Below, piece by piece: positions 27,741 through 35,700 of a stretch of DNA of 64,000 bases. Within the stretch, counting starts at the first letter, position 1; each line of letters opens with the position of its first letter. The notes beneath the pieces were generated by a model that was not told where the DNA came from, did not search any database, and saw only the letters and a list, made by a program, of their open reading frames with translations. The stretch spans positions 246,001 to 310,000 of the forward strand of contig OZ025727.1 in assembly GCA_964019335.1 (NCBI GenBank), written 5' to 3'. The stretch comes from Diplonema japonicum (lineage: Eukaryota > Euglenozoa > Diplonemea > Diplonemida > Diplonemidae). Position numbers and translations under genes: made by a program.

Positions 27741-28028
27741 CTTCCTATCGTAGTGTGAATTGTTTTTTCCCCCCTCCGGCATACATTGATGAAAAAAAAA
27801 AGGGAGGGAACCACGTCCAAGAAGCTTTTTCACAGTTTCTTTTCTTTCTTTCTTTTTTTTTTTCCTTAACCTCTTTTGACTCATATGACAAATACCGGAT
27901 TTGAATCGTATGAATAGTTTAGTTCGCATGGAGCCCCCTCTCTCTTTATAATTTTGTACTTTTGTGCGTCACATCAGCATGAGAAGAAAAGAAGGGAGAA
28001 GAAGAAAAGAACAAGGAGGGGAAAAAAA
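27741..28028. other. Spacer and 5' flank of F2e
   Basis: Contains AACCTCTTTTGACTCATATG and ACAAATACCGGATTTGAAT (27866-27905), equivalent to the block before F2d, then a purine-rich GAAGAAAAGAAGGGAGAAG leader up to the ATG. Confidence 0.45.
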
Positions 28029-29228
28029 ATGTTATTACTCGCCATGTGTTGCGCTGCAGCAGGGGCCGTCCACCCTGCACCGGTATCACCTTTGCTGACA
28101 GCTGACGTAGCCTCCCTTACCATTTACTCTGGATCGTCCTTCAGAAAGTACGAAAAGGGTTATGTAGTCTACGATCGCGCTAACCAGCAACAGGCAAGGC
28201 TCATGAATGATGATGCAGCAACCAGAGTGCCTGTTTCTTGGGAGGGAACACCAAAGGCTGTGATGCTTACATCAAACTACTACCTGGGCCTAGATGTGTT
28301 TCTGCAGCTGAACGACAGGAACTACCCTCAGGCACCGCAGAAGGCCTTCCCCGACATGTTCGCGTGGGTCCCCGCAACAAGCTTCGTCAGGAACACCACC
28401 ATCAACAACATCGCAGTGCAGGAGTACTTCCTCAAAGCCCCGTCGGGGACTTTCTACTACTACAGCACCCCCGATGGTGTTCCTGTCAGAACAGACATGA
28501 ATCTCACCATCCCAGGCCTTCCAGGCCAGCCACCCGTGAGAGTTGTCCTCCAAGACACCTTCAGCAACGTCAGCTACACAGTGGACCCCACAGTCTTCAC
28601 TTCATTCAACAGAACGGCAGCCCTGGACCCTCCTGTGTGTGCTGGACCGAGCAACCCCCCACCCGTCACCCTTGACATGTACATCTTCCACCCGCGTGAC
28701 AACGTCACCATCAGCAACCAGGACACTGCCGATATCTTGGGGGACACGAACTTCGTGTGTCTGGATGCCCTGTCGAACCACACGGCTCAGGACCACTACG
28801 ATGTGGCATCGTGGTACAAGGTGGAGGTTCTTCCTGTTTGGGGTCAGTACCAGCTGTGCAATGGGTACCCTGGGCAGTGCATGGGGTCGAACACACACCT
28901 TGTCGGAAGGGAGCTTGCCTTCGGCGTGACACAGTTTGGGGGACAGTGCAACGAGGAGGATGCCAATGAAGTTGGTGTGTGGTGGTCGATGCCTGCTGAT
29001 GGGGAGTGCAAGGAGGGACAGGTTCCTTCTGAGGGAGTGTGCTCGTGGAGGGTGGTTCGCAGGGTGAAGACGATCGATGCTGTGAAGTGCCTGTTTGGGG
29101 AGCTGGGGATGCTTGACTCGTGCAGGAAGGAGCAAAGGCCTCCCTACCCAGTGACCAGCGATATGTACAGGCGGGCCTTCACAGAGGACAGCGTGGCGCA
29201 GAGGGGCTGTCCTCCCATCAACCCGTAG
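28029..29228 (+). CDS. F2 family secreted Cys-rich protein, copy e
   Basis: 399 residues from ATG 28029, which gives the family signal peptide MLLLAMCCAAAGAVHPAP. An upstream in-frame ATG at 27954 would add 25 Lys/Arg-rich residues and hide the signal, so it is not preferred. It differs from copy d mainly at residues 28-55 (ASLTIYSGSSFRKYEKGYVVYDRANQQQ) and in a few single positions. The constant half is the same as in copies a and d, with a private CCTCCCATC context change only at the DNA level. Start-to-start distance from copy d is 2076 bases, consistent with a tandem duplication of gene plus spacer. Confidence 0.9.
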   Translation: MLLLAMCCAAAGAVHPAPVSPLLTADVASLTIYSGSSFRKYEKGYVVYDRANQQQARLMNDDAATRVPVSWEGTPKAVMLTSNYYLGLDVFLQLNDRNYPQAPQKAFPDMFAWVPATSFVRNTTINNIAVQEYFLKAPSGTFYYYSTPDGVPVRTDMNLTIPGLPGQPPVRVVLQDTFSNVSYTVDPTVFTSFNRTAALDPPVCAGPSNPPPVTLDMYIFHPRDNVTISNQDTADILGDTNFVCLDALSNHTAQDHYDVASWYKVEVLPVWGQYQLCNGYPGQCMGSNTHLVGRELAFGVTQFGGQCNEEDANEVGVWWSMPADGECKEGQVPSEGVCSWRVVRRVKTIDAVKCLFGELGMLDSCRKEQRPPYPVTSDMYRRAFTEDSVAQRGCPPINP

Positions 29229-29290
29229 GACTTTTTAATAAAAAGTCTTTTTTCCTTTTTAGCACAAGTACGCTGGGTATTCTTTCTAAT

Positions 29291-29376
29291 TACTGTAAAG
29301 TGAAAAACTCCCGGACAACCGTCAGGATTATTTTGACGTCCGGGAGTTTGTCCGACATTTTTCACGTTTTTGCAGT
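29291..29376. other. Long imperfect palindrome in 3' flank of F2e
   Basis: TACTG..AAAGTGAAAAACTC pairs with the mirrored right half ending TTTTTCAC...GCAGTA. The core AACTCCCGGAC (29306-29316) is the exact reverse complement of GTCCGGGAGTT (29338-29348), and inner CGTCA/TGACG arms extend it. The whole could fold into a hairpin of roughly 85 bases. Absent after F2d, so it is a later insertion or a specific element. Confidence 0.6.
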
Positions 29377-29436
29377 ATTTCTTAACTTTTTTCCTTCAGA
29401 GATGTGTATCGGTAGGTAGGTAGCCATAGGAGGGAA

Positions 29437-29610
29437 GGCCTTAAGTGGGATGCCCTTAACATCGCTTTTTTTTTTTCTTCTTGTTTCATCAAAACACCAG
29501 ATACCAATAGGGGGGGGGGGGGGGGGGGTGGTGGTGTTTTTCATTCTTACTGTTTCGATGCAATACTGCTTTTACTGATTCTTTTTGAATGAACTTTTTT
29601 TTGTGGGGGG
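29437..29610 (+). repeat. Duplicated spacer block (27.4/29.4 kb), copy 2
   Basis: Same ordered words as 27368-27530. Here a G-run of about 19 (29510-29528) replaces the short G stretch after ACCAGATACCAATAGG, a homopolymer expansion within the duplicate. Confidence 0.75.
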
Positions 29611-29642
29611 GGGAAGAAAAAAAAGAAGAAACAAGCTTTTTT

Positions 29643-29694
29643 ACCCCTGCTTCAATGGTTGTCACAACTGCACTGGTGGGAGAAGGACACCACC
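29643..29694 (+). mobile_element. LINE family B relic, about 50 bases
   Basis: CAATGGTTGTCACAACTGCA and GGAGAAGGACACCACC align with 20233-20276 of LINE B1 (encoding LQWLSQLRWVEKDTT), with a one-base indel. No other part of the element is nearby. Confidence 0.6.
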
Positions 29695-29888
29695 AGCCAA
29701 GATGTGAAGAGAAAAAGCAGCTTTGGAAAAGTAAATAACCCCCCCCCCCCCCGACCTCCTTTTTTTTCCTATCTCTTTTTTTTTAAGTATTGATATGTTG
29801 GTTTTTCTTTTTTTTCTTTTTTTTTTCGCATACACAAAAAAAAAAGGAGGGGGTGGGCTAAAATATAAAATACAAAAAAGAAAAAAAA

Positions 29889-30353
29889 ATGCCTCTCCCA
29901 GCGAGACGCCCTTGCGGAAGCCTCATGGACACCTACGGGGAGGACTTCACCGACATGTCTTGTTCTTCTTCAAGCTTAAGCAGTGCGTCTGTCATGTCAG
30001 CCGGTAGTGTAACAAGCCAAGAAGTCGTGAAGGAGTACATAAGGCTGAAACATGAGGAAGAGGGCCCTCTGCGTAGTGGCTCCGGAAGGAGTAGAGGCAC
30101 TGCTGGAACAAAGACTTCTTCCTCCTGGGCCCACGAGCCTCTGGAAGGGGTCTTTCGCTCGGGCTTCTTCTGCAGTGACTTCAGCGCAAGGAGCAAGTCT
30201 TCATCCTGTGTCCACTTCCCACAAAGAAAGACGAAGTTCTCCCCTCCTGGAGTAGAGGACACACTCCGATCTAGAAAAGAGGTAACAACACCAGGCCCTG
30301 GATCGTACACCCCTGTATACAGCGTATTGTCGCGGGTTTCACCCTTTGCTTAG
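29889..30353 (+). CDS. Short protein with a sperm-tail PG-rich (STPGR/SHIPPO-like) motif
   Basis: 154 residues. The first ~100 are Ser-rich and low in complexity. The C-terminus has TPGPGSYTPVYSVLSR, which fits the P-G-P-G-x-Y repeat of flagellar/ciliary microtubule proteins of the STPGR/ODF3 type; such proteins bind axonemal microtubule walls. Only one clear PG repeat is visible, so the protein is short for the family and may be a minimal or truncated member. ATG 29889 follows a run of nine A. It lies between the F2 array and the orphan secreted gene at 30607. Codon composition is more balanced than in the F families. Confidence 0.6.
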   Translation: MPLPARRPCGSLMDTYGEDFTDMSCSSSSLSSASVMSAGSVTSQEVVKEYIRLKHEEEGPLRSGSGRSRGTAGTKTSSSWAHEPLEGVFRSGFFCSDFSARSKSSSCVHFPQRKTKFSPPGVEDTLRSRKEVTTPGPGSYTPVYSVLSRVSPFA

Positions 30354-30606
30354 AATTCTTTTTTTTTTTTTTTTTTTTTTTTTGTGTTGTTTTTCTTTTT
30401 TTTTTGTTTTTTTTTTTTCTTTTTTTCTTCTTTTTTTCCTCCCCCTTCTATTTAGACATTGTAAAAGAATATAAAAAAAAAAAAAATCTCCCTTTTTTTT
30501 TTTTTTTTTTTTTTATTTTTTTTTTTTATTCTCAAACAAAAAAGATTTTTTCCACCAAAAAAAGGGGGGGGAAGGGGGCCCCTTTAGAAAAAAAATAAAA
30601 TAAAAT
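30354..30606. other. Homopolymer-dense spacer
   Basis: Almost only T-runs and A-runs, including T at 30359-30383 and 30492-30514, and an AAAATAAAATAAAAT leader directly before ATG 30607. Confidence 0.5.
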
Positions 30607-31575
30607 ATGTCGGCTAAAACAACGCTATTCTACTTATCAGTGTGCAGCATTGCGTCCGGACAGGTATACGACATAATGTACACGGACATAGTACAGGACC
30701 AGTACGCATACTGGGGGGTGACAGGCTTTGGAACACCAACCTGCTGCCAGGCAACCTACATATACGGATCCGGCCTGAACCCGACACAAGGCTATCTAGC
30801 AGTGAACAAAAGCTACTTAATAGCATGGGTGGGCGACCCTTTAACGAACACTCACGAGCAGCTATTAGGCGTTAACAAAGGCCCCGGAGAAAATGTCTTC
30901 TCACAGATATACAGAGGAGATGTCTACCGGTATTTCTCAATAGGCAAACCACCGTCTTCACCTTGTGTTGGCGAGAACAATCTGACTGCACTATACGCAC
31001 GGAATGACAACAGAGCTGAGATAATTTTTGGGTGTCTGGACATTACATCAGGTATTACTTTTGCGATATCCTCGAGGATGGACCCATACAGAGTCGCAGA
31101 TCAAGGTGGATCAGGCCACTTCAAGTTTGGAGGAGGGTTATATGATTCTGAAAGGGATGTTTTGTGGAGTACCTGGCATCAGGATATTCCACCTTATTCT
31201 CACGTTCAGGTGCGTATTAATGGGAATGGTAGTGGGTTTCAAGAAGTAGCTTCGGAGGAGGCGACATATGGGGATTACTGTGTGTTTTCTAAGGAATTTC
31301 TTTACTACCCGTGTTTGGTGTCGGGGTCCTTGACCGGGCCTTACGGGTACTTCAGCCCCACCACGTCGTCCTTCACGCAAATCCCCGGGGGTGATTTGAC
31401 TATTACTACTTTCGCGCAGGTGGCAAACACTACCGTTGCTATCGCTATCACGAGTGATTTTAGCGTGTATTCTATTAATTTGCAGTCTGGTGTCGTTACC
31501 CCGGCTGGGCGGCTTCAAGGTACTTATCTGCCTTCTTACTCCAAGGGTATTCTTGTTGCGTTTGGTGGAAAGTAG
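30607..31575 (+). CDS. Orphan secreted protein, possible beta-propeller
   Basis: 322 residues. N-terminal signal peptide MSAKTTLFYLSVCSIASG. The mature part is rich in Gly, Tyr, Ser and Thr with alternating beta-type segments (GYLAVNKSYLIAWVGD, HFKFGGGLYDSERDVLWSTW, DYCVFSKEFLYYPCLV, FSVYSINLQSGVVTPAGRL). Several segments look like propeller blades, but no named repeat is certain. There are six to seven Cys and a few N-X-S/T sites; no TM segment or anchor is visible. AT-richer in its second half than the F genes. Not related by eye to F1 or F2. Function unknown. Confidence 0.75.
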   Translation: MSAKTTLFYLSVCSIASGQVYDIMYTDIVQDQYAYWGVTGFGTPTCCQATYIYGSGLNPTQGYLAVNKSYLIAWVGDPLTNTHEQLLGVNKGPGENVFSQIYRGDVYRYFSIGKPPSSPCVGENNLTALYARNDNRAEIIFGCLDITSGITFAISSRMDPYRVADQGGSGHFKFGGGLYDSERDVLWSTWHQDIPPYSHVQVRINGNGSGFQEVASEEATYGDYCVFSKEFLYYPCLVSGSLTGPYGYFSPTTSSFTQIPGGDLTITTFAQVANTTVAIAITSDFSVYSINLQSGVVTPAGRLQGTYLPSYSKGILVAFGGK

Positions 31576-32133
31576 AGGGGGTGTGGTTGGGGGGGGGTGA
31601 ATAGCAACATATCGTGCGTGAAAAAAAAAAAGAAAAGAAAATTTGCAAGTTGGGGGGGGGGGGGGGGGGGGTGTGCGTATTTTTTTTTGTTCTATTTTTT
31701 TTTTTTGATATTCTTTCTAAAATTTTGAAACAGAAAGTCCAGTGGTTCGACCTCCTGTCTTTTGATTCTTTCCTATTAAAGGTACTGAATGAAAGAGAGA
31801 TTCGAGTAAAAACTTTAAAAAAAAAAAAAGAAAAAAAAAAACCACCATTTATTCACGCAATGTAATCCTTGTGCCACGCTCTTGAAAAAGCAAAAAAAGA
31901 ATTCTTTTCTTTTGTTTTTCGTTGTGAATAAAAAATCAAAGCTATACATGAAATTCTGCTTTTTCTTTTTTTTTTTTTTTTTTTTTTTCTTTTTTGCATG
32001 AACAAGAAAAACAATATATTGATAATGAATTGTTATTGCTAAAAAGAGTTGTGGTAGCATTGTTGGGCTTCTCTTTCTACAGGTTAATCCCGCTGTGCAC
32101 AAACAACATTTTTTATATATATCTTTTCTTCTC

Positions 32134-32168
<35 letters not shown>

Positions 32169-32792
32169 TAATGGTAGCATGCAGTATTTATCTCAGGATT
32201 TATATTGCGAACAAGTGCTAAAACCTGACTCTTCCCTCCTTTTTATTTTGTGTAGTCCGGACGGAGCAACAATGCAACAAATTCACAAGGTGAAAACCCC
32301 CCTTTTCTTAACGTGTGTTTGAAGGAAGGGGATTCTGGTAAAAAGAGTTGCATGCCTTGCACACTGTCATGCCTTCTGCTTTTAAGTATTGGTGGTAAAC
32401 ACAGTGTGAAATTAAGGGGAACTGAAAAGGAGTACAAAAAGTGTATTAAAAAAAAAAAAAAAAAAAGTGCCAAAAAAGAAAACGTCTGAGTGGTGTTAAA
32501 TTTATTTTGAAGCAACAACGAAACACCCCCCCCCCCCCCCCCCCGCACTTTCCTTTCCAGCTCGGACAAGGCCCCCCCTCTCTCCATCCATGCCTTTCTT
32601 TGCAAGGTACCTGCTGGACGATTCTGTATTCCTTTTTTTTCTCTTGTTTCTCTTTTTTTTTTTATCTTTTTCTTTTTTTTTTTTTTTCTCCTTGTAATTG
32701 TGAGGAAATACCAACAGACAAAAGGGATACTGGGAGGGTGTGTGTGTGTGGTGTGGGGGAAGGGGGGGAGAAAAAAAAATAGTGTTCAAAAA
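31576..32792. other. Spacer before F1b, homopolymer-rich
   Basis: Contains a G-run of about 20 (31653-31671), T-runs (31972-31989), A-runs (32138-32165, 32448-32466), and a C-run of about 20 (32525-32544). CATGAACAAGAAAAACAATA (31997-32016) is close to 16198-16217. A purine-rich GTGTGTGTGGTGTGGGG stretch precedes F1b. No gene. Confidence 0.5.
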
Positions 32793-35700
32793 ATGTATAT
32801 ACAACTATTACTGGCAGTGTTGTCCCTGTCACAGTTAGACCCCCCAGAATGCGGTGGTGTGTACAACCTGGACACAACGGCAACATCAGGTACAGTTCGA
32901 TATCCCTTCAGCGGGCAGTATGAGAACAACGTGGGCAGCTACTGCTGGAGGATTAAATCTACGAAATGGATCCACCTCACCTGGAAAACAGTGGACATCG
33001 AGGACTACGCCGAGTGTGCAAGAGTACTGCCCTGCGGTTACGGGTCATGCCCCTACCTGTTCCAGCAGCACACCTGCGACAATGACGCTCTCATTATGTT
33101 CGATTCTTCCGGCGATGCTGGCATGGAAATCTGCGGGATGAACGCTCAAAACATACTCTGGCAGCCCTCCGTAGCCGGTGACATCGTCTTCAGATTTCGC
33201 AGCGACGGTGACACAGTTGGGTTGGGGTTCAATGTTCAGTTCTCCACCTGCGATGTGAAACCGGACACCGGCTTCGCTGTTAAAAAGGCACCACGTTGCC
33301 AGTCACAAATCAACAATGTAACTACAGACCTCACCGGTACACTGAAATACCCAGAGACGGGGAATTACGACGGTGCGGTGAGTACCTGCTGGAGAATACT
33401 CTGCAACGGTCAGCTGACCCTCACGTGGAAGAAAGTCGATTTGGACACATCTGGCATCGGGTGCAACCACGACAGAATCACCATCTACGACACAGAGGAG
33501 ATCGGGCACACATTGTGCAGTGTCCCCATCGATCCCATGGTGTATCCTCCCGGAGAACTCGTCATCCACTTTGGTTCTGATGTCTGTGCACACAAATCAG
33601 GGTTCGAAGTCGATTGGTCGTGCGGGGCATGGAACTACCCTTCCCCTCCGCAGAAAGGAAGCCTTATTGCATCCGACTGCAACATCTACACGAAAGATTT
33701 TTCGGACTCAACTGGCTACCTCGCACACCCGGACACACTAAACACACAATACGGGCCAAATGAACATTTCTGTTGGCGTATTCAATGTGGCGGCCAGCTC
33801 ACTCTCACCTTCCACGAGCTTGAGATTGAAAATGTTTCCGGTTCAAGTCCGTACTGCTCCGACCATCTCATGTTCGAGCAGGACATGCTTGTCAGATCTG
33901 AGTACATCTGTGGTGAGGTAGGAATCCTCCCAGACTACCAGCCGCCTAAGAGGGGTGACCTTGGTATTCACTTCGTCAGCGACACGAATTCCAACCTTGG
34001 AGGGTTCAACTTCTCATGGGTCTGTGACAACTCACCGGACCCTCCTGCGCCTTCGGATCCTGGAATGCAGCCTCAGGCAACGTTGCCCCCTCCTGTGACT
34101 TGTTATGTTCCAACCAATGCCCCGCCAACAGATGCGCCCACAGCAGTGCCGATGACAGCGACGCCAACTACAGCGCCTGATACCATGCCCCCTGATACAG
34201 CTATGCCGCCTGGTTCTACGTTGTCACCAGCAACACCTTCCCCTGACACTTCAGCTCCATCAACAAGTGCTCCTTTAACCCAAGCTCCACCAACTTCAGA
34301 ACCGGGAGCCGCCCCCACGACACCACGCCCCGACACCCCAACGTTCGTCCCTGTGACTGTGGCACCCCCCACCACAGGACCGACAGCGGTGCCAACAAGG
34401 AGCCCTGGGATTGTTCCGACACCTGCCCCCCCGACAGAGACGACAGAGACCCTCAACAAGACGGGGATCGAGGAGGTTCTGACGAGCACTGGGAAGACTG
34501 TGATTCGCACAACGGACGGCGGGGTGACAGTGGTGGACAAGACTGAGGGTGGTGGTGGTGGTGGTGGGTTCGGCGGCTCGGTGACTGTCCCTGGAGGCCC
34601 TCAGACTGCGGTGAAGGTGAGCGGAAAGACTCTGGTGATGGGGTCAGCGAACGGGACCGTGTCCATCGTTGACATTGAGAAAACCCCCCCCACTGTGAAG
34701 GGGAGCTGGACGGCGACGGGGGAGGTGCGGAGCATCGCCATCGGGAGGTCCCTGCTGGCGGTGTCGGACAGTGCTGGGCTGAAGATCGTGTCCCTCCGAA
34801 ACCCCGAGCTTCCCATCCTGATGGGGGAGCTGAAGGTGGGCTACATGCAGGAGATGGGGTTCACGGAGGACGCGACCTTCCTGTTCGGGGTTCCCGAGGG
34901 CTCTGGGGAGGTGCTGATGTTCGACGTGAGGGACCCGACGCGGCCCTCGCTGAAGTACAGCTTGGAGGTGAAGATCCCCGTGTCGAGCGTGAGGGTGGGA
35001 AGGGATGAGGTGTTCGTGTGCGACTCGGAAGGGCTGAAGCGCTTCAACACGGGGACCCTGCCCCCTTCCCTCGCCCTCTCGCAACCGGGGGCGTGCGGGC
35101 TCCTTGCGGCGACACACGAGAGGCGGTACCTGTTCGTGTCGGACCCCGTGACAGGAGGGGCCGCCAATGCGAAGCGCATCACACAGTACTCCCTCGACCC
35201 CTCGTTAACAGCGGACGGGCTCCTCTTCTCAAGGGGACCTGTTCTCAGCATGGAGGTGTCGGCGGACGACCGGTACCTCTACGTTGCGGACAGCCTGGGC
35301 CTGCAGGTGTTCCCGTTGGTGCGGACGAACCCTGGGCGCCTCGACAACCCTTTACTAAAGCTGGAAGGTACAGTCCGTACAGGGACGAAAGCAAATGGGA
35401 TGAAGGTTTTGGACAAGTCACAAATGGTGATTGCAGCTGACGACGAGGGGCTCAGCAGCTTCTTCAACATCTTCGACTCGAAGAACTCGGATGGGAGGAA
35501 GAAGTGGATCACTGGTGGGGCGACAGCTGTGGAGACATCTCTGGACGGACGGTGGGGTTTCTACGGGAAGGGGAGTGCTGTGACTGTGTTCGAGGTGGTG
35601 ACGCTGAACACTGTGACGACTGTGGCGACACCTTCTGAGGTGCGGTCGATGGCATTGTACGCTAATATACTGTACGTCACCTGCATAGATGGTGTCTACA

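Noticed and set aside
27954-28028. N-terminal extension of F2e from ATG 27954
   Set aside because: The 25 extra residues are Lys/Arg/Glu from a purine-rich leader and would mask the family signal peptide; homologues start at the equivalent of 28029.
32700-32792. N-terminal extension of F1b from ATG 32700
   Set aside because: The extra 31 residues come from a GTGTGTG-rich tract and have no counterpart in other F1 copies.
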